From Candidatus Azambacteria bacterium (GTDB lineage: Bacteria; Patescibacteriota; Minisyncoccia; GWC2-36-17; WO2-46-25), in contig JACRAK010000010.1 in assembly GCA_016234725.1 (NCBI GenBank), positions 1 through 37,175 on the forward strand: a stretch of DNA of 37,175 bases, in the 5' to 3' direction. Both the position numbers and the translations under genes were made by a program. Shown here piece after piece: positions 29,942 through 37,175 of the stretch (positions within the stretch are counted from its first letter, which is position 1; the number at the start of each line of letters is the position of its first letter). Below the pieces are notes generated by a model. The model saw only the letters and a program-made list of their open reading frames with translations, ran no database searches and was not told where the DNA came from.

Positions 29942-29945
29942 CAAT

Positions 29946-29974
29946 TTGACATAATTTCTAGCGAGAATTATTAT
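29946..29974 (+). promoter_or_regulatory. Promoter of the peroxiredoxin gene
   Basis: TTGACA (29946-29951), 17-base spacer, TATTAT (29969-29974): a near-consensus promoter whose start region overlaps the operator at 29975-29989. Confidence 0.8.
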
Positions 29975-29989
29975 TGATAATAGTTATCA
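29975..29989. promoter_or_regulatory. Fur/PerR-type operator
   Basis: TGATAATAGTTATCA matches the Gram-positive Fur 7-1-7 box TGATAATNATTATCA at all but one position, and has the family symmetry. It lies directly on the predicted transcription start of a 2-Cys peroxiredoxin, which suits repression by Fur or PerR. The regulator gene is not in this window. Confidence 0.7.
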
Positions 29990-30002
29990 TTAATAATAAA
30001 TC

Positions 30003-30572
30003 ATGTCAAAAATAGGCCAAAAAGTTTCCGATATCGCCAATTTTGAACTGGAGGCGTTTCATCAGGAAAAGATAGAGAAAATTAATCTGGCGGATAACAA
30101 GGGCTGGTTGGTGCTTTTGTTTTACCCGGCCGACTTTACGTTCATCTGTCCTACGGAGCTTGAGGAAGTGGCTGATAATTATAACGCATTTAAAAAACTT
30201 GGCGCAGAGATCATGAGCGTGAGTACCGATACGGTATTTGCGCATAAGGCGTGGCATGACAATTCTCCTGCTATTAAAAAAATACAGTTTCCGATGCTCG
30301 CAGACCCTACGGGAAAACTGTGCCGTGCGTTTGATACGTATATGGAAATCGAAGGGTTGTCATTGCGGGGAACGTTCATCATAGACCCGAAAGGGGAGAT
30401 AAAAGCATGCGAGGTGCACGACAACAGCATCGGCAGGAATATCAAAGAGATATTACGAAAACTCCAGGCGGCAAAATTCGTTTCCGAGAACAAAGGACTC
30501 GTGTGCCCCGCGAGCTGGACCCCCGGGGAAAAGACGCTCAAACCCAGATTGGATCTGGTGGGGAAGATCTAA
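30003..30572 (+). CDS. 2-Cys peroxiredoxin (AhpC/Prx)
   Basis: 189 aa. Reduces hydrogen and alkyl peroxides. The peroxidatic Cys is in FYPADFTFICPTE; the resolving Cys in GLVCPASWTPGEKTL; the typical STDTVFAHKAWHDNS and LRGTFIIDPKGEI are present. It is of the AhpC1 type. No AhpF or thioredoxin is nearby. It has its own promoter, a Fur-type operator and terminator. Confidence 0.95.
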   Translation: MSKIGQKVSDIANFELEAFHQEKIEKINLADNKGWLVLLFYPADFTFICPTELEEVADNYNAFKKLGAEIMSVSTDTVFAHKAWHDNSPAIKKIQFPMLADPTGKLCRAFDTYMEIEGLSLRGTFIIDPKGEIKACEVHDNSIGRNIKEILRKLQAAKFVSENKGLVCPASWTPGEKTLKPRLDLVGKI

Positions 30573-30609
30573 TCAGCGCTCATAAACGACGGCAAGCACC
30601 CACCCGCAT

Positions 30610-30641
30610 AAAAAAGCACACGGCTAGCCATGTGCTTTTTT
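30610..30641 (+). terminator. Intrinsic terminator after the peroxiredoxin gene
   Basis: 11-bp stem AAAAAAGCACA/TGTGCTTTTTT with GGCTAGCC in the loop and a T-tail; the T-run is within the stem. Confidence 0.85.
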
Positions 30642-30652
30642 GGCTTTAGCAT

Positions 30653-30681
30653 TTGTGAAAAGCGCTGAAATCGTCTATACT
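30653..30681 (+). promoter_or_regulatory. Promoter of the SMR-like gene
   Basis: TTGTGA (30653-30658), 17-base spacer, TATACT (30676-30681). The leader to ATG 30709 is about 21 bases. Confidence 0.6.
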
Positions 30682-30708
30682 TTAATTGTCATATATCTAA
30701 AAACTCCC

Positions 30709-31041
30709 ATGTCCGCGCTCATCGCCAAATATATTTTTCTGCTTCTCATAACGCTCGCGGTCGCGCTCGAGGTTTTTTCTGATGTGTTGTTTAAAAAATG
30801 GGCGATAGAAAATAGAAGTTATCTGCTTGTGCTAGGGCTAGTTATATACATGATCGGTACGACGTTTTGGGCATATTCATTACGCTACGGGCATCTCTCA
30901 AAAGCCATTTCCATTTTCGCGGTCTTAAATCTTATCATCCTTGTGCTGGTCGGCGTGCTTTTTTTCAAAGAGGATCTGTCCGTGATCAATAAGGTCGGAA
31001 TTGCGCTTGGGGTGATAAGCGTTATTCTGATCGAAATATAA
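30709..31041 (+). CDS. Small multidrug resistance (SMR)-like transporter
   Basis: 110 aa, four predicted helices, typical length of EmrE relatives. The first helix has the essential acidic residue in AVALEVFSDVLFKKW, and the rest follow the SMR outline (YLLVLGLVIYMIGTTFWAYS, AISIFAVLNLIILVLVGVLF). It may export cationic compounds as a dimer; substrate unknown, and a lipid or polyamine role is equally possible. It lies 24 bases before the DedA/PAP2 gene and may be co-transcribed. Confidence 0.75.
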   Translation: MSALIAKYIFLLLITLAVALEVFSDVLFKKWAIENRSYLLVLGLVIYMIGTTFWAYSLRYGHLSKAISIFAVLNLIILVLVGVLFFKEDLSVINKVGIALGVISVILIEI

Positions 31042-31065
31042 AAGTGATCATCTGATCGTAAACGC

Positions 31066-33174
31066 ATGGATGAGTTCTCGTTTCTCCCTTATTTAGACAG
31101 TCTCGGCGCCCTTGGATACTGGGTTGTTTTTTTCATTGCGTTTCTTGAGGCGGTTGCGTTCATCGGGGCGTTCGTGCCGGGAGCATCGATCGTAGTGCTC
31201 GCCGGATTTCTTTCTACGCAGGGATATTTTGATATCGGGGATTTGATATGGTTTGCGGCGCTTGGCGCGATCCTCGGGGACGCGGTGAGTTATTATCTCG
31301 GTACAAAGGGTACTCATTTCTTTCGTGAGGAAAATAAACTATTGAAGGCGAGCCATCTTGAACGCGCGCAGCGGTTTTTTGTGCGGTATGGCAGTAAGAG
31401 CATTTTTTTAGGAAGGTTCATCGGGCCTATTCGCCCTATTGTGCCGTTTGTCGCGGGATTAAGCCGGATGAATATGCGGACGTTCCTTTTTTGGAACGTG
31501 GTGAGCGGGTTTGCATGGGCTATTTTTCATTTATTTTTGGGCTACTTTTTTGGCGGCGCGGTCAAAGCGATGGAGGCGTGGTCGACGCGCGCAGGGTTTT
31601 TTGTGCTCGGACTTATTCTCATCACGGGGCTCGTGTGGCTGGTGTTTAAAAAGAGCGCACCGATCTTCTCGTTCATTAGGTCGATTATCCGTTCGATGCG
31701 CGATGCGCTTGCTGCAAACCCTGACATACAGCGTTTAATGCGGGAGCACCCGCTTGCCACCGCATTTCTTGTCCGGCGTATTGATGCCGCGAGGTTTTCC
31801 GGTTTGCCGCTCACCATTTTTGCTTTGGCAATGGCATATATCGCGCTTCTTTTTATCGGCGTTACGGAAGACGTACTTACCTCAGATGTGATCGTGCAGG
31901 CCGATATCCGCGTAGCAAACGCGCTTGCGGTGTTTCGCGATGCAGATCTTATTCGTTTTTTCACATGGGTGACGCTGTTGGGAAAGTGGAAAGTGGTTGC
32001 GGGTTTTTTGCTTATTGTCTCCGCACTTCTTTTCATATGGAACAGGCGTAAATTCATCGCCCCTTTGTGGGTTGCGGTGATCGGCGCGGAGCTTTTTGTT
32101 TTTGTGAGTAAGATCATAGTGCACCGTCCTCGTCCGCTGAGTGCATTTTATATCGAGGATTCTTTTTCATTTCCGAGCGGACATGCAGCGATCGCGGTCG
32201 CATTTTATGGGTTTTGCGCGTATATTCTTTCTCGTCTGTTTCAGCAATGGAAATGGAAGATCAATGCGGTGATCGGCGGGGTCATTATGATCGCTTTTAT
32301 CGGGTTCAGCCGGCTGTATCTTGGCGTGCATTACTTGAGCGATGTGTGGGGAGGATATCTTATCGGCACATTGTGGCTGTTGCTCGGTATTGCGATATCC
32401 GAATTAGTATCGCCGCGCATATTTGATCGTTTGCATTATGCCGTACTGAGGCGCTCGGTAAAAACATGGGTGACTGTCGGCATAAGCGTTGTCGGGATCG
32501 TGCTGTATGTCGGCTTTGCAACACGATATCATCCGCCGGTGAATGCGCATATCGTTGAGCCGCTTGTCATGCAGATAAACGATGCGAATGCGGCGCGGGA
32601 TCTATTTTCGCAAGGACAGTTGCCGTCATATACGGAAACGCTTACGGGGAATTTTCAGGAGCCGCTCCAGTTTATCGTGGCGGCGCAAAACGATGCGCGC
32701 CTGACCGAATTGTTTACCCGCGCAGGATGGGACCGAGCCGATTCTGCGACAGTTGCTTCTATCTCGAAGCTCGCAGCGGCCGCGGTGTTGAATAAGGGAT
32801 ATGCGAATGCTCCCATCACATCGTCATTTTGGAATACGATGCCGCATGATCTTGGGTTTGAAAGGATGACAGAGAAGAATACGGTGCGCGAACGTCACCA
32901 TGTGCGGATATGGAAGACATCTATCGTCACGCGCGATGGAAAGCATGTGTACGTCGGTACGTCGAGTTTCGACGCGCGCATCAAGTGGGGAATCACGCAC
33001 GCGATACGCCCCGATATCGACACCGAACGAGAATATGTCTTTTCCAGTTTTATCGATACCGGCATGGTGCGCCAGTCGGAAAAAATTCAATTTGTCAGCC
33101 CCGTTTTGGGCAGTAATTTTTCCGGCGACCCATTTTTTACGGACGGGAATGCGTATATAATTACATTAGATTGA
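31066..33174 (+). CDS. DedA-PAP2-LssY three-domain membrane protein
   Basis: 702 aa. (1) DedA-type domain at about 1-200: AFLEAVAFIGAFVPGASIVV, GAILGDAVSYYLGTK, FLGRFIGPIRPIVPFVAGLS. (2) PAP2 phosphatase at about 250-470 with KIIVHRPRP (348), PSGHAA (369) and SRLYLGVHYLSD (414). (3) C-terminal soluble LssY-like part at about 500-700 (EPLQFIVAAQNDARL, HHVRIWKT). The likely role is dephosphorylation of undecaprenyl or glycerolipid phosphates plus transport/flipping by the DedA part. Fusions like this occur elsewhere; all key PAP2 residues are present. The next gene starts one base after the TGA stop. Confidence 0.88.
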   Translation: MDEFSFLPYLDSLGALGYWVVFFIAFLEAVAFIGAFVPGASIVVLAGFLSTQGYFDIGDLIWFAALGAILGDAVSYYLGTKGTHFFREENKLLKASHLERAQRFFVRYGSKSIFLGRFIGPIRPIVPFVAGLSRMNMRTFLFWNVVSGFAWAIFHLFLGYFFGGAVKAMEAWSTRAGFFVLGLILITGLVWLVFKKSAPIFSFIRSIIRSMRDALAANPDIQRLMREHPLATAFLVRRIDAARFSGLPLTIFALAMAYIALLFIGVTEDVLTSDVIVQADIRVANALAVFRDADLIRFFTWVTLLGKWKVVAGFLLIVSALLFIWNRRKFIAPLWVAVIGAELFVFVSKIIVHRPRPLSAFYIEDSFSFPSGHAAIAVAFYGFCAYILSRLFQQWKWKINAVIGGVIMIAFIGFSRLYLGVHYLSDVWGGYLIGTLWLLLGIAISELVSPRIFDRLHYAVLRRSVKTWVTVGISVVGIVLYVGFATRYHPPVNAHIVEPLVMQINDANAARDLFSQGQLPSYTETLTGNFQEPLQFIVAAQNDARLTELFTRAGWDRADSATVASISKLAAAAVLNKGYANAPITSSFWNTMPHDLGFERMTEKNTVRERHHVRIWKTSIVTRDGKHVYVGTSSFDARIKWGITHAIRPDIDTEREYVFSSFIDTGMVRQSEKIQFVSPVLGSNFSGDPFFTDGNAYIITLD

Positions 33175-33175
33175 T

Positions 33176-33637
33176 ATGCACGAACTGTACGACCTTATCC
33201 ATATACTTGGCGTCACCTTGTTTTTTGGCGGTATGATCATCTCTGTGAAGTGGTTGTTCCTTGCCGAGATGCGCACGCGCGCGGGCACTCTGCAAACCGC
33301 GGTACAATGGACGCATCGGATCACTATATTCGTTACGGCGCCGGGGATCGCGCTGATCATCGTGTCTGGTATTCTTCAGACGGCGTATATGGGAAATATC
33401 CTTACACAAAGCTGGCTTGTGGCGGGCTTAATACTATTTACGCTCTCTGTTTTAGTGTGGCTTATTTTCTTTATTCCATACCACAACAAGCTTTTTCGCA
33501 TCATTGCACATTCCGACGATGTGCTCCCACCCGATTTTTTTATCGTGCTCCATCGATTGTATTTTTTCGGGGTAATTATTATCATGCTCCCATTGGGGAC
33601 AATGGCGCTTTCAATTATAAAACCCGATCTGTGGTAA
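33176..33637 (+). CDS. Multi-pass membrane protein, DUF2269-like
   Basis: 153 aa with four predicted helices (YDLIHILGVTLFFGGMIIS, FVTAPGIALIIVSGIL, LVAGLILFTLSVLVWLIFF, LYFFGVIIIMLPLGTMAL). The pattern, including His residues in the first (DLIHILG) and last (IVLHRLYFFG) helices, resembles DUF2269/DUF2214-type integral membrane proteins whose conserved His may bind heme. Directly follows the DedA-PAP2 gene. Function unknown. Confidence 0.6.
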   Translation: MHELYDLIHILGVTLFFGGMIISVKWLFLAEMRTRAGTLQTAVQWTHRITIFVTAPGIALIIVSGILQTAYMGNILTQSWLVAGLILFTLSVLVWLIFFIPYHNKLFRIIAHSDDVLPPDFFIVLHRLYFFGVIIIMLPLGTMALSIIKPDLW

Positions 33638-33646
33638 TGTTTTTAT

Positions 33647-33973
33647 ATGGAACAATTCGAACAACCCCTGCGGCGTCCGGAGAAACTGCTCGACAAGGTT
33701 ACCCTTCCCGATGAGACGGTCACGGAAGTATATGGCGACCCGGCAACAAAAAAGATCGAGTATTTCTTTCGTACTGATGTTGACGGAAGCATTATTGAAT
33801 ATACCGATCTTCGCGGCAGCGAGGAAATGCGTGATGCAGTGAAAGAATATTTTGAGGAACGGGGTATGGCTCTTACGGATGAAGAACTGAGCAACCTCAC
33901 CACGGAGCTCTTTCAAAACAAGTTGAATCGGCGGATCAATGCGATAGACAAGAATACCGCAACGGAGCAATAA
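33647..33973 (+). CDS. Small protein of unknown function (108 aa)
   Basis: ATG 33647, 9 bases after the previous gene. Likely alpha/beta (KVTLPDETVTEVYGDPATKK, IEYFFRTDVDGSIIEY) with a helical acidic C-terminal half. No membrane segment or cysteines. Third gene of the DedA-PAP2 unit, ended by the terminator at 33988. No family recognised. Confidence 0.6.
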   Translation: MEQFEQPLRRPEKLLDKVTLPDETVTEVYGDPATKKIEYFFRTDVDGSIIEYTDLRGSEEMRDAVKEYFEERGMALTDEELSNLTTELFQNKLNRRINAIDKNTATEQ

Positions 33974-33987
33974 ATACATGCTCATAC

Positions 33988-34018
33988 GTCCTTCGGGCTG
34001 ACCGAAGGACTTCTTTAT
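33988..34018 (+). terminator. Intrinsic terminator
   Basis: 9-bp stem GTCCTTCGG/CCGAAGGAC, loop GCTGA, then TTCTTTAT. Confidence 0.85.
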
Positions 34019-34019
34019 A

Positions 34020-34048
34020 TTGTAGCAGTAAGGCATGCATGGTATTAT
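34020..34048 (+). promoter_or_regulatory. Promoter of the radical SAM gene
   Basis: TTGTAG (34020-34025), 17-base spacer, TATTAT (34043-34048). The leader of about 65 bases ends with AAAGGAGGG before a GTG start. Confidence 0.6.
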
Positions 34049-34120
34049 CTTGGCAAGCGAAGTACGTTAAAAATTATATAAAAACTAACACACCATCAAC
34101 CGCTGTAAAAGGAGGGAAAG

Positions 34121-35602
34121 GTGAAGCAAATACGAAAGATCATATTCGTCGAACCAGGGCCGCCGGACCTGAATGTATTTACCCGCATGCTGTTGCCGCG
34201 GCTGGGAATCATACTATTGGCAACCATCCTCAGAATGCTTGGCTATGAAGTAAAGGTATTCATAGAATCGATCAAAGCGATCGATTTCAAGGAACTGCTG
34301 AGCGCCGATGTCATCGGGATTTCTGCCATCACATCGACGGCACCCCGATCGTATGCACTTGCCGATCAGCTACGAAAGAAGAAAAAAATCGTATTTATGG
34401 GCGGGCCGCACGTGACGTACATGCCACAGGAGGCGCTTCTGCATTGCGATTTCGTACTTCGTGGAGAGGCGGATGATCACATCGCGGATTTTATCCGCGC
34501 GCTTGAGACCGGAACAGGATTTGAAAAAATCCCAGGCCTTTCGTATGGAAAAGGAGATAGAGCGATCCATAATCATATCTCTGCTGCATGCAAAGATCTC
34601 GACACGCTTCCGTGCCCCGATTTTTCGCTTGTTGCGGGACTTGAGACGGAGTATGTGAAAAAACTCGACATTACGCCAGTGATGACATCGCGAGGGTGTC
34701 CGTATGACTGCAGTTTTTGCTCGGTCACCGGCATGTTCGGGCAGAAGTATCGCTTCCGTTCAGCGGAGCGCGTTATAGAAGAGCTGCGCCGCAACAAAGA
34801 CCACGGCGGGAAATGGGTCTTTTTTTATGACGACAACTTTTGCGCGAACAAAGAGAGAACAAAGGAGCTTCTGCGCGCGATGATCAAAGAAGGGATCACT
34901 CCTCATTGGACCGCGCAGGTCCGTGTTGAGGTCGCAAAGGACCCGGAACTTCTCGACCTCATGGTAAGGTCGGGCTGTCATACCGTGTATATCGGCTTTG
35001 AGTCGGTCAATCCGGAGACGCTGAAGGCGTACAACAAGAAACAATCCATCGGCGACATCCGCGCATGCATTAAAACACTGCATGCGCACGGTATTCGTAT
35101 CCACGGAATGTTCGTTTTCGGGTCAGACAACGACACAAAAGACACCCTTGAGGAAACAGTGCAGTTTGCAAAACACAACACGCTTGAGTCGGTGCAATTT
35201 TTGATCCTCACGCCATTGCCGGGAACACGGTGCTACCGCGACCTTGATCGCGAAAATCGCATCACCATCAAGGATTGGAGCTTATACGACGCTCATCATG
35301 TCGTATTCAAACCAAATCTGATGACGCCGGAAGAAATTCAGCACGGCATGGTGCGGGCAACCGAACGGTTTTACTCGCTATGGCAGATCGTACAGCGGCT
35401 TGCGTCGCTTGATTTCCACAATGCTTCGATCAAGACCTACGGACATTTCCTCGTACAGAGATGGAAGAAGAGAAATCAATATTTCCTCGACTACACGTCG
35501 CGTTTGACACACAGCGGAAAAGAGGTTGCGCTTGTCGCGCGCGAGGTTACGGCAGATATCGAAGAGCGATCGAACGCTCATCTCAACACCCCGGGAAAAT
35601 AA
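34121..35602 (+). CDS. Cobalamin-binding-like radical SAM protein
   Basis: 493 aa. GTG start at 34121 is set by AAAGGAGGG 5-8 bases upstream. N-terminal domain (about 1-140) is of the B12-binding type, with VIGISAITSTAPRSYALADQ and GPHVTYMPQEAL, but I do not see the DxHxxG cobalt-ligand motif. The radical SAM core has CPYDCSFCS (CxxxCxxC for the 4Fe-4S cluster), FYDDNFCANKERTKELL, TVYIGFESVNPETLKAYNKK and ILTPLPGTRCYRDLD. The class includes methyltransferases and lipid/cofactor enzymes; substrate unknown. It stands alone, with its own promoter and terminator. Confidence 0.85.
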   Translation: MKQIRKIIFVEPGPPDLNVFTRMLLPRLGIILLATILRMLGYEVKVFIESIKAIDFKELLSADVIGISAITSTAPRSYALADQLRKKKKIVFMGGPHVTYMPQEALLHCDFVLRGEADDHIADFIRALETGTGFEKIPGLSYGKGDRAIHNHISAACKDLDTLPCPDFSLVAGLETEYVKKLDITPVMTSRGCPYDCSFCSVTGMFGQKYRFRSAERVIEELRRNKDHGGKWVFFYDDNFCANKERTKELLRAMIKEGITPHWTAQVRVEVAKDPELLDLMVRSGCHTVYIGFESVNPETLKAYNKKQSIGDIRACIKTLHAHGIRIHGMFVFGSDNDTKDTLEETVQFAKHNTLESVQFLILTPLPGTRCYRDLDRENRITIKDWSLYDAHHVVFKPNLMTPEEIQHGMVRATERFYSLWQIVQRLASLDFHNASIKTYGHFLVQRWKKRNQYFLDYTSRLTHSGKEVALVAREVTADIEERSNAHLNTPGK

Positions 35603-35620
35603 CCCGGGGTTTCTTTTTAT
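35588..35620 (+). terminator. Intrinsic terminator after the radical SAM gene
   Basis: 8-bp stem ACCCCGGG/CCCGGGGT followed by TTCTTTTTAT; the stop codon TAA is in the loop. Confidence 0.88.
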
Positions 35621-35645
35621 TTCAAGAATCAACTTCGTTTTTATC

Positions 35646-35687
35646 AATTACGTGTTTAATAAGCGATAGCATAATAAACACGTAATT
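35646..35687. repeat. Perfect 13-bp inverted repeat, operator-like
   Basis: AATTACGTGTTTA (35646-35658) and TAAACACGTAATT (35675-35687) are exact reverse complements separated by 16 bases. It lies about 10 bases before the -35 of the promoter at 35697. It is AT-rich with no T-run, so a DNA-binding site is more likely than a terminator. Confidence 0.6.
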
Positions 35688-35696
35688 TAAAATGCA

Positions 35697-35725
35697 TTGA
35701 AAAGGAAGACATCTTGCTGTATAAT
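35697..35725 (+). promoter_or_regulatory. Promoter of the 35753-antiporter unit
   Basis: TTGAAA (35697-35702), 17-base spacer, TATAAT (35720-35725): one of the best promoters in the window. A small CCGTA/TACGG hairpin follows. Confidence 0.8.
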
Positions 35726-35752
35726 TTCTGCCGTATACCCTTACGGTAATTT

Positions 35753-36322
35753 ATGAAAAATATCATCATCGTTGTCATTGTTGTTGTGGGCGCCGCACTG
35801 GTGTGGGGCGCGAGCGTGTGGTTCGTTCCGCAAAAAACGTTGTTGTCTCAACCGGAAGCAGATATTTCTCAAACGGGGGAAATTGTCACTGGCACAAGTA
35901 CGCAGGAAGTCATACCAAGCGCTACTTCATCTGAATCGGTGGCTGGCAAAAAACAGGAAACCAATATACCGGGACAAAAAGAACCCGCGCGGATCACGCT
36001 CACCAAAACGCAGTTTCCGTATGATATCGTTATCGGTAAAACGCCGTGCGGCGATACGATCGGCTCATTTGACGTGGTAAGCACCGATCCCAAAAAAATG
36101 CTGTATTGGGGAATGACGGGAGCGATGCCGCTATGGCTGACGTTCTCCGCAGTAGAGGGGAAAACACCCGCAACCGTGGACATGTCGTTTAATTGCATAC
36201 TGTCGGGCGCGGAGGAGAAGATCGACTGGGGATTTGTCGTGGTGGAAAAAACGGCGGAAGGGAAGTATGTTGACGGCTACTATCGTTCGTTCAAGATCGA
36301 AGGAGATATCGTAAGAGAATAA
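35753..36322 (+). CDS. Membrane-anchored extracytoplasmic protein of unknown function
   Basis: 189 aa. An N-terminal hydrophobic anchor or signal (IIIVVIVVVGAALVWGASVW) is followed by a Ser/Thr/Gln/Glu-rich linker to about residue 80 and a compact domain with two cysteines (KTPCGDTIGSFDVV; SFNCILSG), probably a disulfide in an exported protein. No lipobox Cys follows the hydrophobic stretch. No family recognised. The antiporter gene starts 7 bases after it. Confidence 0.6.
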   Translation: MKNIIIVVIVVVGAALVWGASVWFVPQKTLLSQPEADISQTGEIVTGTSTQEVIPSATSSESVAGKKQETNIPGQKEPARITLTKTQFPYDIVIGKTPCGDTIGSFDVVSTDPKKMLYWGMTGAMPLWLTFSAVEGKTPATVDMSFNCILSGAEEKIDWGFVVVEKTAEGKYVDGYYRSFKIEGDIVRE

Positions 36323-36329
36323 CACATAC

Positions 36330-37041
36330 ATGGAGCACGGCGAATCGTTTTTTTATTCAGTGGTGCTGGCGATAAGTTTTTTGCTGTTTGTCGCGTCTGT
36401 GGCCGCCGTATTCATCAAGCGGCTGCATATGCCGTATACGGTGGCGCTTGTAGTAATAGGCATCGGACTGAGCGCGCTTTCCGGCTATGACGCATTTTCA
36501 TTTTTGAATGTTTTAGAGCTTTCACCCGACCTCGTGTTTTATCTCTTCCTCCCGATGCTTATTTTTGAGGGGGCGTATAATATTCGCTATCTCGACCTGC
36601 GCTCCTCATTCAAAACCATCTCGCTGCTTGCGGTCGTGAGCCTTGTTGTTTCGGCGTTTTTCATCGGCGTCGTTTCTTTCTACGTTCTTCCGTATGCCGG
36701 TATGGAAGTGCCGCTGCTTACGATGCTGTTGTTCGGAGCGCTTATTTCCGCGACCGACCCGATCGCGGCGCTTGCGATCTTTAAAGAGATCGGCGTGCCG
36801 AAGCGGCTGCGGATGCTGCTTGAAGGGGAAAGTTTGCTTAATGATGGAACGGCGCTTGCGCTGTTTCAGGTCATTTTGGGAGTGATGACGGCCGGGGTGC
36901 TTTCCGCGAACGTCGTTGCGGACGGGATCGCACAGTTCTGGATATTGATCATCGGGGGAGCGGTGTTTGGCGGTATTGCCGGGTGGTTTTTTGCAAAGAT
37001 GATCGAGAAAGTGAGAAATCTTGCCGTCGTGGAGATTGTTT
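36330..37041 (+). pseudogene. CPA1-type Na+/H+ antiporter, truncated by an IS element
   Basis: About 237 native codons before the IS. Helices cover most of the segment; the CPA1 signature SATDPIAALAIFKEIGVPKR then LLEGESLLNDGTALALF is intact, including the Asp of the ion site. Typical proteins have 400-800 residues, so the last membrane helices are missing. The frame runs on into the IS at about 37042 and ends at a stop 37071-37073. Disruption is read directly from the sequence; functionality is doubtful. Confidence 0.85.
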
Positions 37042-37175
37042 TAAGCACACACATATGGCACTTTAGATTCTAGCATTTCGTTCGGTGTTTTCCCATTGAG
37101 TCCGCAGTGTTCCAGATCATTGTAGTACGTATTCCATGCTGCGAGCTTCTTCCGCAAGTCTCGTATGTCTCTGAA
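37041..37175 (-). CDS. IS481-like transposase, C-terminal fragment (runs off the right edge)
   Basis: On the minus strand 44 codons plus TAA (37043-37041) end the protein: RDLRKKLAAWNTYYNDLEHC, then GLNGKTPNEMLESK. The 'AWNxYYNxxRPHxxLxGKTP' style ending is typical of IS481/IS3-related DDE integrases. The stop codon lies in the terminal inverted repeat. Orientation matches the left-edge fragment, but the antiporter remainder does not appear beyond the left IS, so these are two copies. Confidence 0.8.
   Translation of the reverse strand, partial: FRDIRDLRKKLAAWNTYYNDLEHCGLNGKTPNEMLESKVPYVCA
37042..37064. repeat. Candidate terminal inverted repeat of the right IS481-like element
   Basis: Partner of 114-136 (17/23 matches, core GGCACTTT). 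It marks where the antiporter gene is cut. Confidence 0.6.

Noticed and set aside
1-37175. UGA recoded as glycine (as in Gracilibacteria/SR1)
   Set aside because: mnmA, prfA, rpmE, htpX and the DedA gene end properly at TGA, and no gene needs an internal TGA.
1-37175. Both IS fragments as one element joined across a circle
   Set aside because: The missing half of the antiporter is not found after the left IS end and no shared target duplication is visible, so two copies are more likely.

Overview
The window looks like a contig from a Candidate Phyla Radiation (Patescibacteria, probably Parcubacteria-like) genome. The grounds are an alanyl-tRNA synthetase that stops after its editing domain, the order infA-rpmJ-rpsM-rpsK-rpsD-rpoA-rplQ-rplM-rpsI, a PEGA-repeat surface protein, a LemA/HtpX pair, a FtsA/PilM-like protein next to a long single-pass protein, and many small proteins of unknown function. 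TGA is used as a stop (mnmA, prfA, htpX, the DedA/PAP2 gene), so there is no sign of UGA recoding. The lineage is inferred; no 16S rRNA is present.

Layout. Both ends lie in copies of the same IS481-like insertion sequence: the transposase N-terminus is on the left and its C-terminus on the right, where the element cuts a Na+/H+ antiporter gene. From 213 to 4437 is a mixed block: a small membrane protein, a signal-peptide-bearing beta-barrel-like protein, mnmA, a lone purC and a secreted protein. From 4535 to 9346 are alaS, an actin-fold ATPase and a large membrane-anchored protein. After two tandem 124/125-bp repeats comes the translation and transcription operon (9683-13833). From 14025 to 22087 are a PEGA protein, a 2-hydroxyacid dehydrogenase, rplY, a coiled-coil lytic transglycosylase, prfA/rpmE, a small unknown gene, lemA and htpX. 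A tRNA-Ser(GGA) at 22525, followed by tRNA fragments, marks the edge of an AT-richer accessory island (about 22610-28983). The island holds a LexA-like repressor, a small membrane protein, a nuclease-methyltransferase fusion, an acidic unknown, a DUF2806-like protein and a two-domain HsdS: a compact restriction-modification cluster without a helicase HsdR. After it come DsrE, a DnaQ-like exonuclease, a 2-Cys peroxiredoxin under a Fur-type operator, an SMR-like protein, a DedA-PAP2-LssY fusion, a radical SAM protein and the disrupted antiporter.

Most interesting signals. (1) Short 'echoes' of gene ends lie beside hairpin-forming elements at four genes (mnmA 5' end; rpsI, htpX and the methyltransferase 3' ends). 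At mnmA, rpsI and htpX the differences are mostly synonymous. At the methyltransferase the echo bounds a 0.7-kb cassette carrying one gene. (2) Many -10 boxes sit 4-9 bases before the start codon, implying leaderless mRNAs, while another set of genes has strong Shine-Dalgarno sites. (3) Period-7 microrepeats occur at several loci. (4) A beta-barrel-like exported protein is present in a lineage thought to have a single membrane.
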